Below are positions 23,298 to 35,071 of a DNA stretch of 64,000 nucleotides, piece by piece. Source of the DNA: Balanoglossus misakiensis. Taxonomy: Eukaryota; Hemichordata. The position numbers and the translations under genes are program-made. Where the stretch lies: contig CM082586.2 in the NCBI GenBank assembly GCA_040954595.2, positions 8,060,001 through 8,124,000 on the forward strand, read 5' to 3'. Position 1 is the stretch's first letter. Every line of letters begins with the position of its first letter. The notes under the pieces were generated by a model, which was not told the origin of the DNA, made no database searches, and worked only from the letters and a program-made list of their open reading frames with translations.

Positions 23298-26200
23298 TTA
23301 TGGGCACGCTGTTGCCATGGCACCCGGTATGACGTAGAATCCAAAAGCCATTGGAGGCAAACTGATGGTGTCCGGTGGGAGAATGTGACGTGGTGTCAAA
23401 TCGGGTAAAGTACTGTTCTGGTTCATCTTCAGTTCGACTCCGTTCAAATTCACCAGACTGCAATTTAAAGTAAGCAAGAACATATTAAGCATGCGCAATG
23501 GGAAAGACATACCGAACAAACTGGCAATGCACTGGTTGAACGCCGGCAGCAGTGTCGGGAAATAATATTAAACGTAGAATTACAATAAGTGGTGACTTGT
23601 CCAAGCACTTAGTTACTTTGGATGTTAGAAACTATTTCTGGTTGGTTGAAAAGTTAACAGACGTTCGCATATTTCTTTTCTGAGCATCTGTGCTTCGTAT
23701 TATTCCGAAACATGAAAAGTTGCCACACAATCTGAAAGACAAGTGACCGTACTGCGAGATATTTAGCATTGAATACGGAACACTGTACATCCAGAGTCAC
23801 TGCATCTTAAGTTTTTAATCTTCCTGAAAATACTGTTCTCCATCAGACGAAACATGTGTATACCATATTTAAGATGAGGTATATGTACCGAAAAGCTGCC
23901 CAAACATGTAAATGGCTACATCACAGCAGAATGATTGCGTTCGAAGCTATTGATAGTTTCATGAGAATATAATGCCAATTTGAATATTTTCCAATATTTT
24001 CCCAAACACGAGAGCACACTCGGTTCACAAGTGGCATTATTCTTGCTTGGGAATGATCACAATAACAACATGCAACAAAAATAATTTCTGTTTCAGTCTT
24101 GGAAGATGTTTATAGTGAGTACATTCGAGTCACTAAAACGCGTAGCAAATGTCATGTGGAACCTTTAACGCAACTATAAAAATTCTCACCGTGACGTCAG
24201 ATCCTTTTCATCGTGAGGTGTCAACAGATATTCGTCCACGGCCAGCTTACTCAGTTCGTCGCCAAGTATTATTTCGGTGTTATGTTTTTTGTGTAAAGAC
24301 ATTGCATACATGGTGACGGACCCTGTTGGATACGCTGCACTGTGGTTAACAAAATTAAACATTAACTTGGTTACATTACATTTGATTATGTTATTGTGAC
24401 ATGGACATGAAAACATATTGTTATTTCTCTAGGACTGTGTTTCAACTTAAATCCGGGATACTATCAGTTCGACACCGGAGCGAGACTATAGGGTCAGTTA
24501 CTAAAGCGGTATCTATGGTACGATTAAATGGGGAAATGTCACCAACTTGGAGACAGAAATGCGAATTGTTTCGCGATATCACAGGCAAACGTCGAAAAAT
24601 ATCACATAATCAAGTAAAACAGTTTCAAAATGATACATGTGTATAAGAAAGAACTCAGTAAGAAATGGATGTAAAAGCAGGTCGCAGAAATTGGCTTTTT
24701 TCTGTCTAAATTAAACATATTGACTGATATATATGTTTAAGTATTACCTATTTGTACAGTGAGCGTACACTCTCACTTTATTGTCCACAGACGTATTGGA
24801 TGATGTCATGTCCAGTGATAACACGTGACCACTGGTTGTCCGAACGGACAGCACAGTCGGGCCAACCAGACGCTTGTATAGAACAGATAGCCAGTAGTCC
24901 TTGGACAAGACAACAAAACAAAAATAAGATTTGTTCTGAAATGTTGAAGTTGTTGAGGATCGTGAGTTGCCTGGAACGTGTTGTATTTTAGACGCAATTT
25001 TGTTGTTAGAAATTGGACAAGATTATAGGCTGTGTTTTTCCTTTGATGTTATAACTATGTTAGCAATTGACACTGAGATCTGTCCAAGTCTTGGTGTCCG
25101 ACACACCTTTTACCGACCAAGGGCGCCCATGTACCCCCCCCCCCCGTTGGTTGGGGGGGGGGGTACATGGGCGCCCTTGGTCGGTAAAAGGTGTGTAGGA
25201 CACCGTGGACCAAGACTTGGGAAGATCTTCATTTCGTGAAAACATGAATCTCAGATTCGCCCTCTGAAGTGAAAATCGACCGTGGCAATTTCCACATTTG
25301 AAGGTAGAACAGTAGTCGTCATTCTGCTCTACCATATTTTACATATTTTCATTATTGGGTCCAAACTTTACATATAGGAATAGCTGTAAGTTTTGGTTCT
25401 TTTTAGTATTTTTGTTCTGTGACCTTTGTTTCTTGTTCTGCTTCTTGCCTCATTCCGCCAGACAACATCTATGAATTTGTAACAACCATTATTGTTGACA
25501 TATGAATTTCTGTCAAGTTATCACTAAAACAATATACTAAATTCACATACATGTATATATATTGAGTTGATCAAATAAATACAAGAAAGTTCAACACACT
25601 TTCATTGTTTGGACAAGAAATATACACACATCAAGACAATAAAAAAGAAAGGCAAAGCTACTGGAGTTTTAGATCTAAATACGACATTCGTCATTATGTG
25701 TACCTACTGGGTATGGGTTCAGATCATCGTCGATGAGGGCGTAGTGACCATGATAGAGTGTCTGTCTGATGACAAGTTGCAGACCGTGTGAAGCCGCTAT
25801 ACCAAGTTTATCAAGCCACCTGTGTCACAAATAGACAGATAACCCAGTTCTTAGTGACTGTGGTGATCTATTACGAAGGCAAACGTTATGACCTATTCCA
25901 TATTGAAAATCGGCTTTTTATGTTCACTTCAAAATCCGAATGCTAAACGACCAAAAAATCACTTGGCTTGTCTTCACGTTGTATTTGTGATACGGCAATA
26001 AGGCATAGTCCTACACCACGTCGAAAATAACTTTAACTGTCGACCTCTGTCGGTCATTATGTTTCAATCCTGCCAAACAGGCCCAGTTATCAGCTGGAAG
26101 AATTCCATTGTTATATTCTGTGTTGGGTCACAGTGTTAAACAGCTTTTCAACGCCAAGAATTAGAAATTGTATCATTTCTTTCGCAGATAATTTGATTAT

Positions 26201-29200
26201 ACATCTCTATTGTCGACTGACTCTTAGCAAATAATAATCATCTGCTAGAACGTTTCCTCGTCATTCAATGACACGTTCACACTTACATAAATCCTGCAGC
26301 ATATGTGTTTGACAGGCTAGGTGCGCCACCCCCGTAGGCTGATGACGTTTCACCCAACCAAATGTCGGAGCCCGGGATGTAACGATCAACCACTTCTCGT
26401 ACGTCTTGGATTTGACCAATCAGCAAGTCTAAAATACGGTAATCCGTGAAGTTATCCAGCGTTGCTGTCCTACCGTTGACGTAATATTGGTGCCACGTGG
26501 TTGCATTTGTAACATTATGAGCTGATTTTAAGAACCTGAAAAAACGAAACCACCGTCGTTTGAGTCAATGAATAGTAAGAATATACCAGAATATTTTGAT
26601 TGTATTCCACTCTTGCATAATCTTGTGAGTCTGGTCGCCATTAAAAATTAAAGCTTCGCTCCTTGAATTTAAAACTGCAAAGATGTCACCGGGAAATTAT
26701 TCGGTTATTCGATCGAGTGATTTTCGTTTTGAGTGTTATAAAAATCGAAGTTAGCGTAAATATGGTCGATGTCAACACTTTCGCGTGTTGAGCGTGTGGA
26801 ATCGCGCGCGAGAGAGCGAGAAAGGGCGGGAGAGATAGGGAGAGAGGGAGAGGGGAGACAGACAGACAGACAGAGTAAGACAGACAACACCATAGTCAGT
26901 AAGAGATGCAGATGAGACAGGGGAGGGGGAGAATCTAATAGTTGTATGTCAGTAGTTTTTCGTAGTTCGGAATAACACATCCAGGGCAGACGATAGTTCA
27001 CCAGCATTTGCTGTAGACTCGAGAATTGTCATCAGAATGCGTTGTCAGAAAACTGTTCTGTTGTAGTACTGAATTTCGCCGACAAAGTTGCCACGGTCCA
27101 AAGGGTACATTTTCTTAACATTAATTTACCAGCAGTGCGGTTTGTGCAGGTTCATGTATGGCTTGTGTGCGGTTCTGCATACACAAGGGCCTGATAAACA
27201 TTAGGGGATCATGGGACCACGCATAGTCCCAATATGATGGTGAGTATGATATTCGTTCAAGTGAGCATGTACCCACAATTTTTGTTAACACGGTAAAACT
27301 TAAAACAGTTCCACATATGACTTACTCGTCGATATATTTCTCAGCAGGCACCTCGAGTTGGCCTTTCTTTCCCTTGGGCTTGGTTGTATCTGGACCAATC
27401 AGGAGAGAGTGTCGCAACTCTTCTCTGCTGTTCAATATTCCTCGCAATGAAATGAAATCTTTAGCAAGTACACTGGCGTCCAATGGCTTCCCAACGGTGC
27501 GGAAGAAGCTATTCGGTTCTGTGTTGAAATAATTACAAATGATTAGGGGAAGATAACTTAGAAAATAACAATACAGCGTCTTCATTCAATGCATATATAC
27601 CCTACGGAATGGCATGAAGTGATCGCGAAAAGGAAACACCAATTTCTGAATTCATTTACTGCAGCATATTTGTCCCCGTTTTCCGCTAAACTAAAATTAA
27701 AGAAATCAGACAAGACACTTCTTTAAAATCAAACATTTTATCAAAAAGAACTGAAAATTATTGTTGAATAAATTACATCTCATTCTACTGCTGCAGAATA
27801 ACTACAGCCAAACCGCAATAAAAGACAAGGACGATGATAGAAAGACAGACGGGCAGGCAGGCAAGCAGACGGGCTGGCGCAATGACGGACAGGCAGCCAT
27901 ATCACTGTCCAGCTTATAATTACACCTTTCTACCGTCATCATAATAAGACAAGCGCCGGGGAGGTATAAAAAGACGCGCGGATTGCGAGTATGTCGCAAG
28001 AGTCGATGTGACTACTACGTCTCTTGACGTCATCACCGTACGATACTCGAATGGTCAACCTCGCGGCGATGGAGCCTGTCCCCGGGAGATTTACCAGCAA
28101 CACGTAAATTTAAATGTCGATCACTCTCAACAGCGTCGAAGACCAACGCGAGAAGGCGCATCTTCAGGGCCACGTGTCTACGCACGCGCGGTCACCAGGA
28201 GACGCTACTGTTGTTTTGCAAACGTCACCAGGACAGTCGCTCACACGGGCCGTTGGCTCGACCACAGTTTCGACCTTGACGGGCGGAGATGTCACGTCAC
28301 AAAATGCAAAAAGGTCCTGTGACCCAACGAACGCTTTCTTACGTTGCTGTACTGTACTGTACTGTACTGTACTGTACTGTACTGTACTGTACTGTACTGT
28401 ACTGTACTGTACTGTACTGTACTGGTATACTTTCATTATTACTTACAAAAACTTACCATTTCCCAGCTCCCAGTCCACGCTGTAATTTTGCTTGATGGTA
28501 TAATTCAACAATTCTATGGCGTTGCTGGCATCCCATGTATTGTTATTGTGACGTAATAGGACGTTCAGACCAAAAATTAGATTCCATCCAACATCTCGGG
28601 CAAATCGATTTATGTTATCCCAATCTGAAACTATAATACATACAGTGTAAGTAAGTCCCCTTCAGTACACGTTATGACGTCAATTGTACAGGATATGAAA
28701 TATTTTCTAGCCGAGTGACACGAATTGTGTTTTATCATGCACATCATAGCATAATAACTTTTGTAAATTTGTCATTTTTTTGAAAACCTATCGAGAATTA
28801 AGATCATCTCGGTGATAATTTGTATACAAGATCCAGAAATGGTCTTCGCAATCAGTGAACTAACCTTCTTGCGACTCGACTGACAGACTGATTACTTGCT
28901 GTCGAAAATCACGGATGGGAATTCACACAACAGTGAGTTGATTTTGTACCTGTCATTGTGAAATTTGTGAAGTTCTTCGCCGCCATGTTGTCAAGAGCGA
29001 CGGTTTCGTTGAAAATGACGAAATCGGCTTCAGTTCCTCCCAAGCGAAGATAACACGGTGACAACGCCTTTGACAGTGTGTGCAGTCGCTCCGATCTGTT
29101 CTCAAAAATACGTGCACGGTTAGGGCGTTAGGTGGAACTCATTTGTATCATAACATTTTGCTTCTGCTGATTCTGTTACTCGCCAAAGAACATCGTGTTA

Positions 29201-30203
29201 CATGTGCATGCAGTGCATATCTGACATGAAATGCTTCTAACTAAAAACATAAACATATTTGACGATGACAGCGTTGCTAAATACATTACTAATCTGCCCA
29301 CTCTTGACACGAGTTGGGAGATTGATGACAATGTTAGTATTACAGACGTACCAGCCCCTTCAACAATAGATAGGACTTCTTGCAAAAAACCGTGCGGCAG
29401 AATGGGAAAAAGGTGACAGGTTATAATGCTTGTCCGTTGTTTAGAAATTTCAAGGGCTAAGTCACTTGCCCGTGTACAAACCCGTGACGTTCAAACACAT
29501 CTCTTTGCCCCTCCCTCCCACCCATCAATCACAGAACATGCGCGCCCCTCCCCGCTCTCTTATCCCCCTCTCTTACGCTCATCACTGAAAACCCTGGAGA
29601 TAATACTTACTTGAAGTCAAATGTTTTCCATCGGTCTTTGATCACGTTCGAATCTAAAGCGATAGAAAGGAACTTTGTGTCTACAGTTCTTATTGGTTGC
29701 TTAGTATCCATAGTAACTGTCACAGTTCGCGTCTCTCGGCTGTCTGTCATTTCTTGTAAGTGAAACTGTTGGCCGCGTTTCATCCAAAACTGCAATCTTG
29801 GGCTGAAATTATGAAAAATGATGATTCACGATCTTAGTCTGCAGGCTGCACAGAACATGACCCAGATTCATTTTGATGACCACACGTGTTTACTGTTTTC
29901 TTATTAACTCATGATTGCACATTTCTAATTCCACATTTGTTACAACGAATTAATTTGGCACTCCTTTACTACGTAATATAATATGTAGATTGTAGTGTAA
30001 CAAACTCTTGTTATCGGCCAGAATATTTATTTCCAATACGACGTCTATATACTAAACGAAGCAGAGTACATGTAATATTGAACTTGGGTTCCCATTGGAT
30101 CTTATATTTTAGATCATAAAATAAAATGTTAAAAGGTTTATCTGTAAAATTATATTTAACAATTGATATGAAAGCTATTGGATATACATGTATATACTCC
30201 AAC

Positions 30204-30234
<31 letters not shown>

Positions 30235-32217
30235 AGCCCCATTGTATTAAGAAAATTTGAAGGTAAGTCTTTCTCGGACACACACTATAGGCCAATGTGC
30301 GGGTGGAGATATGAATGATATCTGGCAATGACCCAAAGGTCATGGCCAGAAATCCCAGCACAAATATATAAAGCACGGTCACTGACCGTCCCAATGAGTA
30401 TTGACTCCAAGGGTAATCCATCACCGGTTCATTTCATTAGAATGAACACAGAAGAGAGAATGCACACGTGCGATTCATAAACAATGGTGCACGACAGTGG
30501 TCTGATCGCCGGGTTTGATCTCCTAGGCCGGTCTCTTGGGTACAGACAATCTGCAGTATCTGAAGCTGTCATAGTTTTGCAGTTAAATGTTTCACTTTTA
30601 TCAATAAACAGCGGAGAGACATTGTTAGGATAATATCTATAATCGAAACCCACTGACATGCAGTATGTCCAGTCTATTACCGATGTGCATTTTGAACGGT
30701 TGTGCGCACGGTCTGTGCTTATACTTTAGGCTGCATTCACAAACATATTTTCAAATCCCCCCCTTCCGAACTGCCAAAAGTTTGAAATCCCCCCCCCCCA
30801 TTTTCTTTCACAGAGCAAAACACATCACCTATCTTGTAAAAAAAGAAAAACAGCGCTCCCATGAAAAGAATTTGAAACTTATGTACCCCCTCACTGAACA
30901 TTGTTTTTATTTTTTAAGTATTTGTATTCTGTGTTGGAAGACATTGTAAAACGAGGATTGAAGGGGGTGGGTTTGGGAGGGGGTGTCCCCCTCCCACGTA
31001 AGAAAATTTTATAAAATACAGAGCTCAAAGCTGCATTTTAATGAACCCGGCAAAAGCAAATTAACTCAACTACCGGTATGTTGGGGAGGACAAATTTAAC
31101 CGTCGCCGTTCAAAGTTATCATGGGGTGGGGGCAAGTCCCCTGACCTGGGACACTAGATAAACCAGTCAATGATTGAAAGGTGTTGGTGAATGGAGGGGT
31201 GGGTGTGAAAATTAGAAAATTTTGTAAAATAAAGGGCGCGAAACTGCATTTTTGTGGACTCAAAATAAATATTCAGTCGTCAAAGTTTTCAAGTCCCCCC
31301 TTTCAGTCCCTAAATTATTTCAAATCCCCCCTTACATACCCTCAATTTTTTCAAATCCCCCCCCTCAATTCTCCTGCCCCCCCCCCTCCAGAGGTGTTTG
31401 TGAATGCAGCCTTAGTCCTATGGATTGGGAACCGTCCGTCAGTCCGTCTGGAGTCATTAAACAGATATTCCAGAACCGATTTCATTCCAACTTAATGCAA
31501 TGAAAACGTACTGAGATGCACACATGCACGTCAATTGACTTCGCGATGCGACAAAAAATGACTGTCAGACAGCCTTTATGGTTTGATTGTATTTCATGTC
31601 TGGAACCGTTGGGCCCTACGCAGATGTGCCTGAACACATTCCATTCCGACTATGGAAAAGAAGTGTTCTATCATAATAATGAATAGACATTTGAAACACT
31701 GTTGGCAGACATTCACGCACTGATCCTTTTCCACTTTGAGGAGTTCTCTCTACCCATTGATCAGTGGGGACTAGGCCATTGACAATGACTTGTTACGTCG
31801 TGAGTGGGCGGCGCTCGTCACACAGGCACGTCAGCGCGATTACATAACCGAAAACGTCGCAGATGTCACGCTTGTAATTTCTATCTGCATATTTATTGAT
31901 AAAAATGTAATTTCAACGGCAAAACCAAGAACAACGTAGTAATTTTCAGAGCTTCTGCGCTCCAGGGCTTTACGTATATGCGCTTCCGCTTACCGTAAGT
32001 CTGACTTCGGCCGCAGTTGCTCTGTGACAGAGGGGTTGTGCTCTGGCCAATCATCTTTTCTTGGGTCAACAACTTCGTTATCCTCGTCAATAATACTTAT
32101 CCAGTCAACATCGTTCAAACGACTTCTGCTCGTATCGTTGAGAGGGGTTCGTAAACATGGAGTGCAACATGGGATTGTGATGACAGCCACTGTAACGTAT
32201 ACAATTATTGAGCGCAT
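23298..32217 (-). CDS. HPSE: Heparanase (endo-beta-glucuronidase, GH79 family), complete
   Basis: Heparanase cleaves heparan sulfate chains in lysosomes and the extracellular matrix. Ten - strand exons: 32217-31994, 29802-29611, 29095-28950, 28624-28457, 27518-27326, 26535-26287, 25819-25708, 24899-24748, 24339-24190, 23457-23298 (TAA). All phases match and give 581 residues (human about 543). The start ATG opens a hydrophobic signal peptide ([16 protein letters not shown]). Family landmarks are [41 protein letters not shown] with acid/base Glu244 (codon split over exons 4 and 5), [13 protein letters not shown], and [14 protein letters not shown] with nucleophile Glu370. The C-terminal domain ends [17 protein letters not shown]. 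The segment between ADFVIF and LIFGLN is about 44 residues shorter than in human, where the excised linker sits. Many NxS/T sequons fit a secreted glycoprotein. Confidence 0.95.
25077..25222. repeat. Foldback element in heparanase intron
   Basis: Arms starting GATCTGTCCAAGTCTTGG pair with CCAAGACTTGGGAAGATC, and inner arms CACACCTTTTACCGACCAAG pair with CTTGGTCGGTAAAAGGTGTG on either side of poly-C and poly-G runs. MITE-like; located between the exons at 25708 and 24899. Confidence 0.85.
26810..26880. repeat. GA-rich / CAGA simple repeat
   Basis: Purine-rich low-complexity run ending in (CAGA)n, in the heparanase intron between exons 27326 and 26535. Confidence 0.85.
28349..28424. repeat. 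ACTGT pentanucleotide microsatellite
   Basis: About 15 perfect 5-bp units in the heparanase intron just below exon 28457. Because the unit length is not a multiple of 3 it is open in several frames (Tyr-Cys-Thr-Val-Leu repeats); none is a gene. Confidence 0.97.
29803..31993 (-). other. HPSE: Heparanase intron 1
   Basis: 2.2 kb between the signal-peptide exon and exon 2. It holds a (CT)n run (30212-30234), poly-C tracts, and the element at 30729-31411. No further exon is recognised. Confidence 0.6.
30729..31411. mobile_element. Non-autonomous DNA transposon, PIF/Harbinger-like ends
   Basis: Terminal inverted repeats GGCTGCATTCACAAACA ... TGTTTGTGAATGCAGCC, 17 bp and perfect, are flanked by TTA on both sides (30726-30728 and 31412-31414). 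A 3-bp TTA duplication and ends starting with GG suit the PIF/Harbinger superfamily; that assignment is inference. The interior is low complexity with poly-C tracts and no transposase. It lies in heparanase intron 1. Confidence 0.65.
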
Positions 32218-32330
32218 ACTTCCACTTCGTCCTGTGAACGAGCGCCGCGTGACCTGCAGAAGTTTGGCCTTTGGGTGCGGTTCAAGGTTTAGACTTGAAT
32301 AGCGCCCCCAAGATTTTATATATTATCTCG

Positions 32331-32522
32331 ATGGTCGCCTGAGCTTTTCGCGACAGGAAATTTTCGCGATATCAAAAAGCGGCAACTGTTACTCCACGAT
32401 TAATTTCCGCGTTCTCGTATTTCACTGCATCGTTATCTCCGAAAAACATTTTTTGCGGTTTTTGGACTCTCTCGTAGTTCACGAAAATTTATCGTTCGCG
32501 AAAATTTCCCGTTTTACAGTAT
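32331..32522 (-). repeat. Foldback family CTGTAAAACNGGAAATTTTC, copy 2
   Basis: On the - strand it reads ACTGTAAAACGGGAAATTTT, then TTATCTCCGA-complement blocks, then CGACAGGAAATTTTCGCG-complement, in the same order as 19590-19802. It lies just upstream of the heparanase start codon. Confidence 0.75.
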
Positions 32523-32939
32523 TTTGCTACGGCCATCTGATCCCCAGTCTACTTGGGGAATTGTGAAAACATAATATGTTATTATATCCGCAGTTGCTGA
32601 AGTCTATTAATATGCAAATTAGCAGTCCATTGACATGATGTGATATGGGGATCAAAAATTGGTCCAGGAGTTCTGGGCATATGTCACTGTATCAATAGTG
32701 CTTTACATTCAAAACATAACTAATAGTAAAATTTCAAGCCTCGATCGCCATTATTATTCTACCATACACAAAGCAAAGGTGTTCTCTTTGTTTGTGATTT
32801 AATCAGTTCTTTGCCTTTAAAGCTGAAGTTAAATACTTGGCAATCTGATCGTTTGTTCCTCGGTTATCGAAGGGACAGATATTCGGACGGGCATAGTACA
32901 GTGTAGTACCTTAGTTTGTGTGAGTGTGTTTGTGTGTGT

Positions 32940-33065
32940 GTGCGTGAGAGAGGGGGAGAGATGGGGGAGAGAGGAGAGTGGCTAGTGGCAGAGGGGGGAG
33001 CGAGAGAGATAGTGGGAGTGAGAGATAGAGTGGTAGAGAGAGGGGAGAGGGGAGGGAGGGAGGAG

Positions 33066-33098
<33 letters not shown>

Positions 33099-33118
33099 GA
33101 GAGTGAGAGAGAGAGACG
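32940..33118. repeat. GA-rich low-complexity repeat
   Basis: Purine-only run of GAGA/GGGAGA units with a short CAGA part. The arginine/glutamate-rich frame through it is an artefact. Confidence 0.9.
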
Positions 33119-33452
33119 CAGCCACAGACAGTGGGTATGAAAGGTTACATGGCGCGCAGAGGAAATTCATTAGGATCTCAGTCATACCACACAGTAAATG
33201 TCAGATTTCGCTGCCCGTAGGTAATTAAAAGGATCAACGCAGCGAGGTCGCAAATTGCGTCAAAATGACCAAGTTGAAGTTGATTAAAAAGAAAACCTGG
33301 AATTGGTGTCGACGACGTCTGTCTACATTAATACGTTGTTAGAGTCATCAAAAGCTGTCTGAAGTTGCAGGATTGTGATCGCCGGCTGTATCAAGCTGTA
33401 GTTGGACACACCGAGGGACAGACTTACAATTGGATTGTTTTTTTTTCACTTG

Positions 33453-33521
33453 GATGGGTGGCTGGCGAGATGGATGGATGGATGGGCGGGGATTTGCATG
33501 CATGGATGGATTGTTGGATGG
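33453..33521. repeat. GGAT simple repeat
   Basis: Repeated GGATGGAT/GGATGG units with interruptions, between heparanase and the T-box gene. Confidence 0.8.
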
Positions 33522-34997
33522 AGTAGAGGTGGAAGAGCTTTGTAATTAGGTTTTCTAAGTTGCCATGGAAATTGACAACAGCATTGTAAAGTAGTCACAC
33601 CTTGGAGGAAAAGGTCAATGTATCTTTCACTTGTAATGAAAAATTGTTTCCTAAACACATGCATAACACATACACTGGATTTCTCCCCTTATCATGGATA
33701 TATTGATGTACGGTCATTTCCGCGTTCATAGCAGAAGAGAATTCATATCGCCGGGATGGCTAAATATATCCTTCAAGTTGTTTTCACTATGTTTATTGTG
33801 TACTAGTATTTTCCATTGGTTTTCGCGCCGTTTTGAAATATTTCGATTTCTGTATACCATATATATTAGAACAAATAGTAAAATAGTGACTACAGTGCAA
33901 ATTAGCCTGAACACACTCCACGTTATTTAATTGCGTTGGGTTACCGCCATTTCCATTATTGAGTCGACGAAAAAAAATGCTGTTGGTTTGTCCACAAATC
34001 ATTTGCCGCGACTTTTGAGACATTTACACCCACTTGTATACGTGTTGTTTCAGAAATGAAGACATACATGAGCCATGGAGCTTGCGGTGTGTACGGTCAT
34101 CGGTACACCCATAGTGTGTGTGTGTGTGTGTTATTGATTTGTGGTTGCCATGGCGATAATGAGCGTTCGGGGACAGACTGGGTCCCTCTCTCATTATTTT
34201 CCGAACGATTCCGCGGCCATTGTGAGTCGAGTCGGCGCTGGATGTCGCACCTTGGCAATCTGGGTTCTTGTGAACTGCACAACTTACTCGTGAAGGACAA
34301 ATTAAGAAACTGAAGTTAATACCGTTAAAACGCAACAGTATCGAACATTTACAATAAGTGCACTCTCTTCAATATGGTTGTCGAGTCTATCTGTCATGGG
34401 GACGGAACAGTAGTACTTCCCATTTGTTCAATCTTTCAGTAAGATTATTTGGCTTTGTTGTAGGACTGACAAGATAATCTGGTATTTACTTCAAAGGAGC
34501 CTGGGCACTGTGGTGAAAGGTACTTCATGTTCTGCATCGTTGTCTTTTGTCTACCCCAGGAAACAGCGATTCCCTTTTATACCAATTCTAAGAATTGCCA
34601 CTGTTTTCTATTGTTCCAACTAACCATGGGGCTGCCATAGAGTATAGCCCCATGCATGGACTATCCCACTAGTCGCTTGGTGATTTTCTGTCTTAAGATT
34701 CTCAATACTTTCCGTGTGTTTGCTGTAGCTTTGGGCGAGTTTCTGGTATTGAGCTGAGTTTCGAATTTGGGGCTGGGCTTCCGGTTTCGGTTCAAACGTC
34801 CACCAAGGCCAACGCGATGCCATCATGTCATTCACGCGCTCACACGTACTCGCTGCGTTCACTCCACACACGCTACATATAGAGACTCGGAACAAAACTT
34901 GTCTGTTATGTATTTATTATGAAATAATGAAGCCCGTAAACTTGGAGCAAGTCTACACATGCGTTAACCATGGACGTACCGTGTCTATAGTACAAAC

Positions 34998-35071
34998 TAG
35001 CTCTGCGTGGCAGGGCTGTGTTGTTACGGCGAGCCCTCGCCGTAACAACACAGCCCTGCCACGCAGAGCTA
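34998..35071. mobile_element. 74-bp perfect palindromic MITE with 9-bp target-site duplication
   Basis: Two perfect 36-bp arms starting TAGCTCTGCGTGGCAGGGCT and ending with its reverse complement, joined by two bases (CC). AGTACAAAC occurs immediately on both sides (34989-34997 and 35072-35080). A 9-bp duplication is typical of Mutator-like elements; the perfect arms suggest a recent insertion. Confidence 0.85.

Noticed and set aside
26287-26535. Assignment to heparanase-2 (inactive) rather than heparanase
   Set aside because: Both catalytic glutamates in WELGNEPNSF and [12 protein letters not shown] are present and spaced as in active heparanase.
28114-28556. Several overlapping frames of Tyr-Cys-Thr-Val-Leu repeats on both strands
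   Set aside because: All are produced by the ACTGT pentanucleotide microsatellite in a heparanase intron.
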